Assembly (NCBI GenBank): GCA_027946365.1
Contig: JAPEUQ010000006.1
Location: 1,302,001-1,366,000 of the forward strand
Direction: 5' to 3'
DNA length: 64,000 nt
Origin: Kalmusia sp. IMI 367209
Lineage: Eukaryota > Ascomycota > Dothideomycetes > Pleosporales > Didymosphaeriaceae
Below the pieces are notes generated by a model. It was not told the origin of the DNA and did not search any database. It worked only from the letters and a program-made list of their open reading frames with translations. The position numbers and the translations under genes are program-made. Of the stretch, positions 23,160 to 34,503 are shown piece by piece. Position 1 is the first letter of the stretch; each line of letters opens with the position of its first letter.

Positions 23160-24888
23160 CTACATCAAGTCCTTCGTCCTCTCCTCACTCTCTCGTATCC
23201 ACCTCTCCAACAAAGCCCTATTCCTTGGCTTGAACCCCACCTTGAAATACTTCGGCTCCAGCGTCAAACTCGTCGGAATCGCATTCGCCTCGAAGCAATC
23301 CAGCGACGACGCGTCCCGCGGATCCCGCGGTGGCGTAAATTCAAACGCACTGATCAGCCTCACGAACGCAGTGTACAGCTCGCGGTTCGCGAGGTGCGAG
23401 CCCACGCACATGCGGCTGCCCGCTCCATAGCCGTAGTGAGGGGTCCCGGCGCCGTCGGGCACGTCGAGGTACCGTTCGGGATCAAACTTCTCCGGGTTGG
23501 TGAAATGCGTGGCGTCGTAGTCGGCGGCGTAGGCGTTCATGTAAAAAGTAGTGCCTGCGGGGATGATGACGCCGTTCCATTCGATGGGCTTGATGCTGAC
23601 TCTGGGCAGGCAAATGGGAATGACGGTCCAGTAGCGCAGGATCTCCTTGTATAAGGCTGTGATGTAGGGGATCTTTTCTTCGTGGAGGCAGCGCTCCCAG
23701 GCATCATCGTTGGGATAGACTTTCTTGATTTCGGAATAGGCGCGTTCTTGGATGGCTTGTCCTGCGGGGGAGGCGAGGTATGCGATGCCCATGATGAGGT
23801 TGCCGGGGACGGTATCGAGGCCCGCAGAGACTACAAGATATTTCAGCACGAAGGGAATCATTGCTTGATTTCAACTTACCCATAGTCAGGCCAATAGATT
23901 TGAGTTCCGCTTAGGACGTGTCAGTGTATGGGTCGATGAAGGAAGGGGAACAGGATGTATATACCTTCGTTCAATTTGGCCTCTGGGTCTTTGATGATAT
24001 TGCCTGAGATGCATGGCTTGTCCGTGCCGTTGGCAATGCGCTCCTTTAAGCCATTCAGCAACCGATCCATATACACATCCCTTCTTTTCCTAAACTTGAT
24101 CGCCTCATTGCTTTGGGAAGGTAGAAGGCGCAAAAGCGGGACGTAGTCTTGCCAGTTGTTACTCGTACTCCGGAAGTTGCTCACACCACGCTCCACATCC
24201 GTGATTTCATGTAGCAGCTCATCGTCTTTGTTCCCATCGATTCTGTATCCATAGTTCAGCGTCAAGCTCGTGTTGAGTGCGTAGCGTTGCCAGTAGGCGC
24301 GCGGATCTAAGTCGATCTCTCCGCCTTTGGAGTCCTGGAGGAGCTCTTTGATGCTGACGTTGGACTCCAAGTCGATGAGGGGCATGTAAGACTGGACAGT
24401 GGGACGGTTGAGCGCAGTGGCCGCCGCTTTACGGCGTTGTTTGCAAGACTCATCCCAAGGTGATGTACCAATAGTGAAGCCCTGGGAGGAAGAGACGACG
24501 GTGTGGAAAGTATGTAGGGTAGGGCGCGAGATCAGTGCAGACTGGTTCGTGATCCAGAGATGGCGGACGGAGTCAAATGTGTTGGCGAAGACGATTCTCT
24601 AGATTCCTAATTAGCATTCGATCCTCCCATCAATCGATTGTCTGTCTAGACATATATGGTAACACCTACTCTATTTCCCATCCGCACTTGGAAGACTGGT
24701 CCGTACTTCTTTACCCATCCTTGTGCGACTTTCGCGTGGTTGGTCCCAAGCTCGAACAAGCTACCAAACAACGGAAGGCCTCGAACTTCCGGAAGTCCTT
24801 TGATGTGAGGCGTATCCGTGCCATAGAGCAAGCGATATGCAAAGTATGTTACGACAGCCGCAGCCGCAACGATGATAGGGAAAGTCAT
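23160..24888 (-). CDS. Cytochrome P450, phenylacetate-hydroxylase-like (CYP504 family)
   Basis: A microsomal P450 of 517 aa in four exons on the minus strand: 24888-24670, 24598-23965, 23909-23880 and 23830-23160. The first 20 residues form a membrane anchor (FPIIVAAAAVVTYFAYRLL). The I-helix has SAGLDTVPG near 296-304. The ExxR motif is E357-I-L-R360. The heme loop is YGAGSRMCVG with C436; Tyr replaces the usual Phe at the motif start. Stretches such as LISRPTLHTFHTVVSS and GFTIGTSPWDESCK are those I associate with Aspergillus PhacA/PhacB, which hydroxylate phenylacetate or 3-hydroxyphenylacetate toward homogentisate. Proximity to the next two pathway genes supports this. Which substrate it prefers cannot be read here. 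Exon 3 is only 30 nt. Confidence 0.85.
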
Positions 24889-25554
24889 GCCTCGTAGTCT
24901 AAGCAAATCGAGAGGAAGAAGACAGAAGACAGAAGAAAGGAAGTCCAACGACGATGCTCACTTTCAGAAGGAAGAGCCTCCAACTTATACGAAGCCGGAC
25001 GAAGTCGATGCTATGCTGAAGTTCACTTTGTAACCACGGGATCCGATTTGTCTGTGCGCGGCAACACCGTACTACGTTATTCAGACTGATTCAGACATCT
25101 CTCATTCGACGAAGTACGACCTCGGAAGAGGACGATGATCGCCTGCGACCGAATGTTCCCCGATGCTGTCGAAAGGCGGGGGTCCCGGTGATGGAGCTTC
25201 GGCGGAATTTCACCGCTGGGGCTAGTCGCTAGCGTTCGTATGGGGAAAACTAGCGGGGTTGGCCTTGGAATTCCCATGCTCCTGCTGCATCGTGGGCATC
25301 ACTTGCGGCGGAGAGGTTCGCCCAATCAGATGTCACTGATACAATGATGATATGAGCTTCAGACGCGCACTTGAGGGGCCAATCGACTTCCGAAGTCAGG
25401 TACAGTAAGCACTGTAGGCAAGAGGACAGGAAAGATATGTGCACTATTGCTTCTTTGGACATGAATTAGATGAACTTCGTTTTTACATAAGAGTCTATTA
25501 GCATAGTACCCCCTCCTAGTAGTGACCCCGATCTAGGTACGTTAGAAAAAAAAT
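24889..25554. other. P450 upstream region
   Basis: About 670 bp between the P450 start and the 3' end of the fumarylacetoacetase gene, which lies in tandem on the same strand. It should hold the P450 promoter. No specific binding site recognised. Confidence 0.5.
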
Positions 25555-26906
25555 TTAATAGCCAAGGTTCAGAGCTGGCTCTATCCTGCCTGAACATTGA
25601 CCAAAGCCAACAAGAGCCTCTTCGTCAGTTCCGCAGACACCAGTAAATGTGATCTCATCGCCGTCCTGGAGGAAGGTCCGCTCTTCGTCGCCAACCTTGA
25701 TAGGCTTCTTCCCACCTTCGGTCCGCTCGAGCAGACAGCCATGCTCTTCTGGAGCAATGCCGCTTATCGTTCCGGAGCCGAGCAAGTCGCCAGGCTGTAG
25801 ATTGCAGCCAGTGGAGGTGTGATGTGCCAGCATTTGCGGAAAGGACCAGAGGAGATGCCGACCGTTCGATTTAGCGACCGTGAACGAATTGCCGGATTGC
25901 GCTGATACCAGTCAGTCAAAGCCATACCAAAGGAGCTGGGAGTGTGCATACTTTTCAAATCTACATGCAACTGGATGTCGTAGACAGTCTTTTCATCCTT
26001 CTGTTTGAGATATGATAGTACCTGCTTGTCGTTTTCGATACCTTTGACCTTGAAAGGCTCAAGGGCATCTATCAAAACGACCCAGGTACTAATACTGGTG
26101 CCAAAGTTCTTAGCATTGAAGGGACCCAAGGGAATGTATTCCCAAGACTGCACGTCTCTTGCCGACCAGTCATTCATCATAACCAAACCAAACAAGTTGT
26201 CTTCTGCTTCACCGATAGGCACAGGCTCTCCCTGCTTATTCGCTTTGCATACAAAGGCGCCCAGCTCCAACTCGTAATCGAGCTTCTTGATCTGTGTATA
26301 GACGGGCACCTTCTCCTCGGCGGCAGGATTCTCTAGGAACTGGCCGTGCGGACGGCGGATCGACGTTCCCGAGGGGACTACCGAGGAGGCACGACCGTGG
26401 TAGCCTACGGGCAGGTGTTTGTAGTTGGGGTTCAGGGCGTTGGCTGGTCCACGAAACATGACGCCGCAGTTGTAAGCATGGTTCAGGCCAACGAAGAAGT
26501 CTGTGTAGTCGCCAATCTTGAACGGCAAGTGGCACTGGACTTGGTTGAGCGGAAGCAAGGCCTGCTTTTGCAGCGCCGAGTTTGTTTTCAGCACATCGGG
26601 GTAAGGTGTGTCTTCGGCGAAAACACTCTGAATGTACTTTCGCACGACAGAGTGGATCGGCCGGCCGAGCGCAGCAAATGCGTTCAACGAGGGCTCAGCA
26701 AAGACGGCCTGGTGAGGCTGGATGGTGGAGAGGGCCGAGAAGCCGTTGTTCGCAGCGAAGGCCTCGAGGTCCAGCGCATGGTCACCAATGGCGATTGCTA
26801 CGCGTGGTGAGCTGGATGACGCCGTCGAGATGATGCCAAAGGGAATGTTGGCGAGCGAGAAGTGGGATCCACGGGGGATGCTAAACCAGGAGCGAAGGGC
26901 AGGCAT
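25555..26906 (-). CDS. fahA: Fumarylacetoacetase (fumarylacetoacetate hydrolase)
   Basis: The last enzyme of tyrosine, phenylalanine and phenylacetate breakdown; it cleaves fumarylacetoacetate to fumarate and acetoacetate. Two exons on the minus strand, 26906-25952 and 25901-25555, give 433 aa, the normal family length. The N-terminal SH3-like domain starts SWFSIPRGSHFSLANIPFGI. The catalytic part shows DYTDFFVGLNHAYNCGVMFRG, then YKHLPVGYHGRASSVV (active-site His and Arg), then LDYELELGAFV and GLVMMNDWSARDVQSWEY, which carry the metal-binding acidic residues. It ends with GDLLGSGTISG and LVGFGQCSGRIEPAL. The 50-bp intron splits a codon and ends in ggtatcag. The frame stays open upstream to an earlier ATG, but homologues begin near Ser-Trp-(Leu/Phe)-Ser, so I chose 26906. 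It is divergent from homogentisate dioxygenase. Confidence 0.95.
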
Positions 26907-27425
26907 GGTGAGGATACGGACGGACGTGAGCCAGCGCAGTGTCGTCCTGCTGCTCGAGGCCGGAGGCTGGCACACATGTAAGTGCCCGACATTTGCGTCA
27001 CCCCCAAGCCGACAACGGCGGTTGGTGACGGAAGCTGGATGGAAGGCGGGGGATATGCGCGGGCACCAACACTAAGCGAAGGCCCACGGCTGCATGCGAA
27101 CCCTGAAGGCGGGCTGCAGACTGGGGGTCCGCGGAACCTTTCCGCTGTTTCGACGCGTGCGCGCGCAACCGTCTCGCTGCCGATGGCCTCGCCTCCGCTT
27201 TGTGCACGGAATAGCACGCCGCCCTTTGCCGCACTCGCACCATGGCGGCCGTGGCATCGGCTGGGGCTTATGACGACCCTCATACCCCACTGCACCCCAG
27301 GAAGCCGCTGCTGTCGTTGCTCAAGAAACTTACCGATCGCGAGAGGAAGCTGCCCAAGAGCGCGATACCCTTGACGAGGCGCAACCTCGAGGAGTTCTTC
27401 AATCCAGACTACACAGACATACACG
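26907..27425. promoter_or_regulatory. Divergent fahA / hmgA promoter
   Basis: About 519 bp between the two divergent start codons. In Aspergillus nidulans fahA and hmgA are also divergent and co-induced by aromatic substrates, so shared control is likely. A GC-rich stretch is present, but I recognise no specific operator. It contains most of an upstream ORF (see 27242-27493). Confidence 0.65.
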
Positions 27426-27493
27426 ATGCCTTCCTCACAGTTCGCCCACAAAGAAAAGTATCGGTACATGAATGGCTTCAACTCCTACCATGA
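27242..27493 (+). other. Possible upstream ORF overlapping hmgA start
   Basis: An 83-codon frame opening with accATGG, a strong initiation context, 184 nt before the hmgA ATG and in a different frame. Its TGA ends on the last base of hmgA exon 1. If transcription starts upstream of it, it would suppress hmgA translation. If transcription starts between 27245 and 27425, it is irrelevant. The coding value of its sequence is not evident. Confidence 0.35.
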
Positions 27494-28902
27494 GTGCGTA
27501 GACCCGCCCGTATCCAACCGCCATGCACTGATACGTGGTTAGATCAGAAGCTGTAGAAGGAGCATTGCCCATCGGCGCGAATTCACCCCAGAAACCGCCA
27601 TATGGTCTCTATGCCGAGAAGCTGTCCGGGACCGCCTTCACTGCGCCGCGCCATGAGAACCAGCAGACATGGCTCTATCGTGTCCTGCCCTCGTGCGGAC
27701 ACAGCAACTTTGAGCCCCGCGAGTCCTCCACATACAACACCAACCCCGAGAACAAGCCGTACGAAAAGATACACCACATTCCGAACCAGCTGCGATGGGA
27801 CCCTTTCGACCTCGACGAGACAGTAGACTGGGTACACTCGTTGCACTTGGTAGCTGGCGCCGGCGATCCCACAATGAAGACGGGTCTTGGGATGTACATT
27901 TACGCAGCAGGGAAGACTATGGACGCGAACGAGGCTTTCTACTCTGCCGATGGAGACTTTCTCATAGTTCCTCAGCATGGCGTACTGGACATCCGCACCG
28001 AGATGGGTCGTCTACTAGTGCGACCAAACGAGATCTGCGTGATCCCACGCGGCATAAAGTACCACGTCGCTCTCCCTGAAGGCCCAGTGCGAGGTTATAT
28101 CCTCGAGTTATATCAAGGTCACTTCCAGCTACCGGAGCTTGGGCCCATCGGTTCAAACTGCCTGGCGAACGCTCGGGATTTCCAAGCCCCCGTGGCAGAT
28201 TTCGACGAGGACACAGAGTCTGAGTGGCACGTTCTGTGCAAGTTCGCGGGTCACCTCTTCTCTGCGAAGCAAAGGCATACTCCTTTTGATGTCGTCGCTT
28301 GGCACGGTCTCTATTACCCGTACAAGTACGACCTCGGTCGCTTCAACACAATAGGGAGCGTCTCGTTCGATCACCCTGATCCTTCCATCTACACAGTTTT
28401 GACTGCGCAGTCGGACCACCCAGGAACCGCAGTAGCAGATTTTGTAATCTTCCCACCTAGGTGGCTTGTCGCCGAGGGCACTTTCCGACCACCGTGGTAT
28501 CATCGGAACACCATGTCTGAATTCATGGGCTTGATCCAGGGCCAATACGATGCAAAAACCGGTGGTGGCTTCCAGCCCGCTGGCGCATCTCTACACAATG
28601 TGATGGCAGGACACGGTCCGGATGCCTCTACACACGAGAAGGCGTCGAATGCAGACCTGCAGCCACACAAGGTGGGCGAAGGTAGCATGGCCTTCATGTT
28701 CGAGAGCTGCCTGATGGTTGGCGTGACCGACTGGGGACTGAAGAAGTGTAAGAAAGTGCAAGAAGGCTACAATGCAGAGAGCTGGGAGCCGCTCAAGCCG
28801 CACTTCAAGAGGCCAACTCCGGCGAAGATTGAAAATGGTGCCTCGAATGGGAAGGACGGCGTATTGGGCGATAAAGCTCAGGTTCCTCACTGGACGTCGT
28901 AA
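27426..28902 (+). CDS. hmgA: Homogentisate 1,2-dioxygenase
   Basis: A non-heme Fe(II) enzyme that opens the homogentisate ring to maleylacetoacetate. Two exons, 27426-27493 and 27543-28902, give 475 aa; family members are 440-480. The N-terminus reads [26 protein letters not shown] across the splice site, as expected. Also visible are [39 protein letters not shown], and the metal-site region [12 protein letters not shown] followed by [12 protein letters not shown]. The 49-bp intron splits a Glu codon. It pairs divergently with fumarylacetoacetase, with the P450 one gene further, forming a compact aromatic-degradation cluster. The C-terminal 30 residues, with Gly/Asn and a low-complexity tail, extend past the conserved end. 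Confidence 0.96.
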
Positions 28903-29267
28903 AAAAGGCGTGCACTAATTTCTTCGTAGCTTGCTGTGTAGCGTGTAATTGATTTTTGACATGTTAAGAATGACTTCGTGCACTGAGTAGTGGCTCATGC
29001 TCTCTTGCTGTGTTGGTCCGAAATAGGAAACGACTAGGCGGAGCACATGTGGAGTATGAGTCGAAATGCGCCATCATGGGTAATCACTTTTGCGTACGCC
29101 ACAGTTTGATGATGAAATACGGCCAACAAATCGTAAAGTCATGAGTAGACTCCAATATTTTCTAGCTACAATCAGGTCGCACAAATTCGTGCAAGAAAAA
29201 GAAAAGAAGAAGAAAAACAACGCTGCGCGTGCCACACGGTTCTACTATCGGAGGGCTACTCGCGACG
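28903..29267. other. Intergenic, hmgA 3' flank and RtcB upstream region
   Basis: Tandem genes on the plus strand. No specific element recognised. Confidence 0.5.
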
Positions 29268-31104
29268 ATGCCGGCTACGCGCATTACACTTGCATTGAAC
29301 GTCAAGCAATCACAAAGGGCTCCGCTGCTTGTACCTGCATCGGCATCTTCCGATCCCTTGTTACCAAACTCTATCCGGACACTGGTTTTCAAGACTGCCC
29401 AGTCGAAGCTGCGCATCAAGAAACCTACGCGTATTTTCGTGGCTGGCACTGGGGATGAACTGCTTAGCGAAGCGGAGTGGAAGAGCAATTTCAGAAACGA
29501 CATTATCTTGCTTGTATCCGCAGGCGAGGACTATGTCGGAGTGAAACGAGGCTCGGGAAGACATGGTAAGAAATGCTCCAAGGAGTTAAAAGTCTGGAGA
29601 CATACCATTTGCGGAGGCACTGCTCCTTGCATTTTGCAGCAGACATTCGTCTCTAGGTCTCTGATCTTGGTCTCCTTAGCACCGTTTGAAATACGTGATA
29701 CTGACCGCGCTACAGCGGAAGCAAACCCCGACTGTCCAGTGTACCTCCTCGCCTCGAAAGCACCAGTCGACCAACTCTCCATCACCCAGCTTGGTACCAC
29801 GGCCCACACGCTCCCGGGCATCGTCCACGCGGTCGGCCAGCCCGACTTGCATCCCGGCACCAAGTTTCCTATCGGAGCGGTCTTTGTGTCGCGAGGATGG
29901 ATCCATCCGCCGCTGATAGGGGGTGATATCGGCTGCGGGATGGCGTGGTACAGGACGCGTCTTTCAAGAGAGCAGCTCGAAAGCGATAAAGGGAGAAAAG
30001 TGGCCGAGAAGCTGAGGGGATTAGAAGGAGCGTGGCGGACGCAGGCCGAGCGGAAGGTTTGGCTAGAAGATGGCGAGGGGAGTTGTAAGGCGGGCTGGGA
30101 GTGGGATCAGGCGCTTGGTACGATAGGGGCGGGGAATCATTTCGCGGAGATTCAAGTTGTTGAGGAGGTGGAGGGTGGCGAGGAGGGAGGGCTGGCGTGC
30201 GATGCAGTGGTGAGTCGCCCTTGGACATACCATGCTATGTGAGGTGTATGCTCATCGATTTCCCAAGGTTTTGCTAGTACACTCGGGATCGCGAGGCTTT
30301 GGCGGCAGTATTCTCAGAAAGTACACGTCTGAAGGCCAGACCAGTCTGCAGGAAGGCAGCACCCAGGCAAAGGAGTATCTAGAGGAGCACGATCGAGCTT
30401 GTCGATGGGCTAAGGCGAACCGTGACCTGATTGCTTTGCGCTTCCTGAGCTGCCTTGAACCTGGGGAGCCAGTATGGAGTCTAGGGCAAAACGGGACGGA
30501 GGTTGAGGACGCCTACAACGCTGTCTCATGCGCGAAGGCTAAGCTTGCAGAGCGTCGAGTGGTCGATATATGGCATAACAACGTTGAGCGTGTCAAATGG
30601 CCACCAACCCCGCCGGAATCTTCATCACTCGAGACAAACGGCTCGACGACGATTCCCACACCTTCCCAAGGCCACCATTACATACACCGCAAAGGCGCTG
30701 CACCGACTCATGACCCTAGCACCACGTTCCCTCTCAGCATTCTCCCCCTCCCCGGTTCCCGCGGCACTCCCACTCTCATTCTCAGCCCGCTCTTCACGCC
30801 TTGCACCTCATGGGGCTTCAAGAACGCTCTGTCCCTCGCGCATGGCGCCGGTAGGAGCATGTCGCGCGCCAAAGCGCTCTCGTCGCTCAGCCAGAAGTAC
30901 AAGGCCCAGAGCCTGCTGGAACCGAAGGGCAGAGATGGCACGTGGGTCGTGTGCGAGAACAGAGATCTCGTGTTTGAGGAAGCACCCGAGGCGTACAAGG
31001 ACGTGGAGGCTGTTGGTGAGGATCTAGTCCGAGAAGGGGTGGCGAGGAGGGTGGGGTGGTGCAGGGCGAGGGTCAGTTATAAGGTCAGAGATGAGGGTAG
31101 GTAG
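29268..31104 (+). CDS. RtcB-like RNA ligase
   Basis: RtcB enzymes join RNA ends with 2',3'-cyclic phosphate (or 3'-phosphate) to 5'-OH, in tRNA splicing or RNA repair, using Mn and GTP. Three exons, 29268-29565, 29716-30209 and 30268-31104, give 542 aa. Signature motifs are intact: GGDIGCGM with metal ligand C173, GAGNHFAEIQ (N240, H241), HSGSRGFGG near 269, HYIHRKGAAP near 401, and AHGAGRSMSR with H456, the expected guanylylated His. The second intron is read as 58 bp ending cccaag; a 34-bp alternative ending tgtgag is in frame but unusually short. The N-terminal 100 residues, with an AGTGDEL-like phrase, are not typical of bacterial RtcB and may be a fungal extension. Activity is inferred only. 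Confidence 0.88.
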
Positions 31105-31621
31105 GCATGTGGTTGGCACCGTCGAGAGCATAAGTCTTGGGAGATGTCAGAGCAATGGTGGACTGAGTGTGTCTAAGCATAGTTATCCGTAGAGCCAAGT
31201 CGATTGGATCGTGGAGTTGGAAATAAAGAAAATCATCACGGTGTACCGATGGAATTATTCAATGGTGTGTGTGCCAAGTGTGACCAACAACGGTTGTCAC
31301 GGGGTTGTGGTTGCACAAAACACCCGATGACCGTTTCCACGCCCACGGCCTGCGCATCCTCATTTCCCCGCACCGATATTCGCCCACGCTGACCAGTTAA
31401 TCTGTCAATATTGGACACGGCAGGGAGCCGATATTGCTCTGCGTCACCTCCGGCCTCTCGCTCCCGGCTCCTCTCGATGGCTCATGTTGGCCCGTCTTAT
31501 GCGCGCTGCTCTCGTACTGGTACCCGACGTAGAGATGATTCCAGCGCGCGATCGTGCGAGTGAGCGAAAAGGTCGTGCTATTTGCGTCGGCTCGCCTGAA
31601 ACGGCGGCACGGACTGGGAAG

Positions 31622-31665
<44 letters not shown>

Positions 31666-32605
31666 CGCGATCGGGGCATCGTTGTCGGCGATCTATTTGG
31701 GGTAAATTTGGAGCCCTGGGCCGGAAGAGTGCAGTAGCGCAGAGCTTGATCTTCCAGACACGCCCGGGACGTCAGCGAAACCTCCTACTGCAACACTGCG
31801 ACGCTGTTTTTCCCGCGCTTGCGAGCGAGGCTGTGTCGCACCGAGAGGCTGAGCGGTGGTCGAGTGCTGGAGCCGCCTGTCATTCCGCTGATGTTCAGCT
31901 CAGCGCCAAGGGCTGCCACTCGACTCCAGGGCTGGCGATGCTGGTCTGTGCCTGGCTTGGGCCCCACGCAGATTCGCCGGAGCGTGGTGGACTAGGCGTG
32001 TTTCGAAACAGTTGGCCCCGGCGCAAAAGCTTGTCGCTTGCTGTGGCATGGGTGCGGGCGCCAAAAAGGACGTGTTTCTAAACAATATCACATCTCGTCT
32101 GGGGGTGGGAAGGGGGAGGGAGAGGGACAGGAATGCTCTACGGGCCAATTATCCACGCCACAGGAGCAATCAACGAGCCGTAACGAGTTGTACCACACAC
32201 AGCCCAGCACCCCCTGCATGCCATGTTTATTCGCATACAGCCGCGCTCAAGTGCAATTCCTTCGGGATAGACACGCTGAGACCACTGACCAGGCGGGCTC
32301 CAGTGCACGATGAGCAGGGCCGCCTGCCACACTTCTGCCAACGAGCCCGTCTGGCTGGGCGGCGTGGCGCAAGGCTGCCTGTTTGTGCCGGCGCAGGTGC
32401 GACCGCTTCACAGGTCACGTATTTACACGGCCGCCCCTGCCACATTGTCTCTGCACCCGCCGCTCCATTGCCTTTTTCTCTTCCCCTCCACCCACCCTTC
32501 CCTCTGTCCTGCGTCCTCCTACACACATTCGCTTCCGTCTCACTCCGTTAGACGCTCAGCTCGAGTTCGCCAGTGTCTCTGTATCCATCCACCCCAATCG
32601 CTACT
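31105..32605. other. Intergenic, upstream of superoxide dismutase
   Basis: About 1.5 kb. It contains a GT microsatellite at 31626-31662 and a pyrimidine-rich stretch (about 32400-32560) that is probably SOD promoter/5' UTR. No gene supported. Confidence 0.5.
31626..31662 (+). repeat. (GT)n dinucleotide microsatellite
   Basis: About 18 uninterrupted GT units. Likely length-polymorphic between strains. Confidence 0.97.
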
Positions 32606-33485
32606 ATGCGTACTCAGTCTATCCTCTCGCTTTTGGCTGTGGCCACGGCTGTCGTCGCCGAAGATGCTCCCGTCGTGACCCAGAACCCCATCGGCGCACA
32701 GTACGAGGCAACATTGAAGCCCAAGGCGCCGTTTGCTGTCTCTGGCGCCATCAAGATTGCCAGTGGTGCCAGTGGAAAGGGCGTCTCGGTCGAGGTAGCC
32801 ATCTCTGGTTTGCCCACCGAGGGCGGTCCATTCAGTGCGTGCCCAATTCGCTACGTTCCGTATAGGCAAGCTAACGAGAGCAGTGTACCATATTCACGAG
32901 AAGGCTGTCCCAGAGGATGGCAATTGCACGGCTACGGGCGCCCATCTTGACCCGTACAAGCGCGGCGAGGTGCCCATCTGCGACGCGAACAACAAAAAGT
33001 CGTGCCAGACGGGTGATCTGAGCGGCAAGTACGGCAACATCACGGGAACGTCCTTCAGCGCTACGTAAGTTCGGGTCCTGGTCGCCTTCACGGCAACGTC
33101 TTTTGCTAATGGTATCAACAGTTACAACGACGAATACCTCGCCACGCTAGCCTCCGACGTCTCCTTCTTCGGCGACAAGTCCATTGTCGTCCATCTGTCT
33201 AACAAGACCCGCATTGGCTGCGCAAACTTCAAGCAGCTCTCGCCTGGCGCCGTCACCACCACTGCCTCGGCTGGCACCTCCTATGGAACTGCGCTGCCGT
33301 CCGCATCGGCCCCTCATGGAGGCCACAACAGCTCGACTTCTGCCTCGCCCACCGACGGAACCTCCACCACAGGTGCTCCTATCCAGCCGACGGTCTCGCA
33401 AACCGCCCCGCCTGGCTCGGGCGCCCAGAAAGTGGTAGCCAGCGGAGCGGCTCTCCTCGCTTTCGCTGCCGTCATGATGCTCTAG
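32606..33485 (+). CDS. GPI-anchored extracellular Cu-only superoxide dismutase
   Basis: A secreted surface enzyme that dismutates superoxide. Three exons, 32606-32834, 32884-33064 and 33122-33485, give 257 aa. A signal peptide (MRTQSILSLLAVATAVVA) is followed by the SOD beta-barrel. The four copper ligands expected from Candida Sod5 are present: H79 and H81 in YHIH, H97 in GAH, and H161 in VVHLSNKTR. The disulfide Cys in DGNCTATGAH and RIGCANF are also there. The zinc-loop His residues of ordinary Cu/Zn SOD are missing, so it belongs to the Cu-only class. A Ser/Thr/Pro-rich stalk of about 75 residues leads to a hydrophobic C-terminus (ASGAALLAFAAVMML), the mark of a GPI anchor. Likely role: defence against host or self oxidants at the cell wall. 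Confidence 0.92.
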
Positions 33486-33900
33486 ACTGGTTGGGCGACC
33501 AGGTCAGGTGGTTGAAGATGTAATGGGAATAATTTAGGTTATGAACGTGGCTGCATATTGGCGTTCTTTGGCGGACATGTTCGACGTAGCTTAGCTACCC
33601 TCGGGTGTGTATATAGGGCTTTCTACCCTTTGTGAACTGAATAATCTAATGCGGACATGTTGCGATTAATACCCGTGGGATTTTAGTATTTAGTAGATAC
33701 CAAGAATAGCATAAAATTAGTTTTTGATCAACATTTCTTCCGTTGCATGATACGATACCTTCAGCATTGCACATGGTGGGTTGTCGACAAGAGCACATGT
33801 TGCTAGGATCATGGAATGTAGGTACTCTATAACATTTTCAAATACCGTCTTGCACGCTACTCTCGTACAAGCCACAACTGACTGGCAAAGCATTCGGGTA
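33486..33900. other. Convergent intergenic region SOD / GNAT
   Basis: The 3' flanks of two convergent genes. Nothing recognised. Confidence 0.5.
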
Positions 33901-34503
33901 TCAAACAACCAACTCTTTCGACAAAACCCTTACACCCAGCTCCATATCCTCCTCGGCTCCTGCCTCTTTCTCCACGAATCCAACTCTTTCATACAACTTT
34001 AGAGCGCGCTCATTTCCGGGCGCAACCGAGATCCTAACGACAACTCTCTCACAACCCTGCTTAGCTGCCAGTACTCGTCCGTAATCTGCGGCAGCCTCGA
34101 GAAGTGCACTGCCTAACCCGGTCCCTCGTGCATCCGGGAGGACAAATAGGCCGTAAATCTCAAACGTGGCTGTGGATCGTTCATCCTCGTCGTTTGTGCT
34201 TGCTGGTCCGACGAGTACGGCGCTGCCGACCCATTCGCCTTCCAGCAACGCTTCTGCATCAAGAACACCCGGAGCGGCTGCATGCTTTGCCGTACGATTC
34301 GTAGCTACGAACGTGGATGCGGATGCATTCCGTAGGCGTGCTTCCCAGTCAGCATCGGCGAAGGCGCTTTCTCGTTCGTAGGTTGATGAGAAGGATTCCG
34401 GGGAGGTGAGGAGGGAGTGAAGGCGTAGAGCTTTTTGCTTAGCGAAGAGAGACGTCCAAGTTGACGGGTCCGGGTGTGATTTCGGGAGAAGGTGAACAGC
34501 CAT
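33901..34503 (-). CDS. GNAT-family N-acetyltransferase
   Basis: A single exon of 200 aa. The GNAT fold is recognisable by beta-strand 4, FEIYGLFVLPDARGTGLGSALL, in which the R/Q-x-x-G-x-G/A acetyl-CoA pyrophosphate loop appears as RGTGLG. The late SVAPGNERALKLYERVGFVE phrase (N-x-x-A-x-x-x-Y-x-x-x-G-F) is typical of small-molecule or protein-side-chain acetyltransferases. The N-terminal part (ALRLHSLLTSPESFSSTYERE) is common in fungal GNATs of unknown substrate. The start ATG is the first in the frame. The substrate cannot be assigned. Confidence 0.88.
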   Translation of the reverse strand: MAVHLLPKSHPDPSTWTSLFAKQKALRLHSLLTSPESFSSTYERESAFADADWEARLRNASASTFVATNRTAKHAAAPGVLDAEALLEGEWVGSAVLVGPASTNDEDERSTATFEIYGLFVLPDARGTGLGSALLEAAADYGRVLAAKQGCERVVVRISVAPGNERALKLYERVGFVEKEAGAEEDMELGVRVLSKELVV

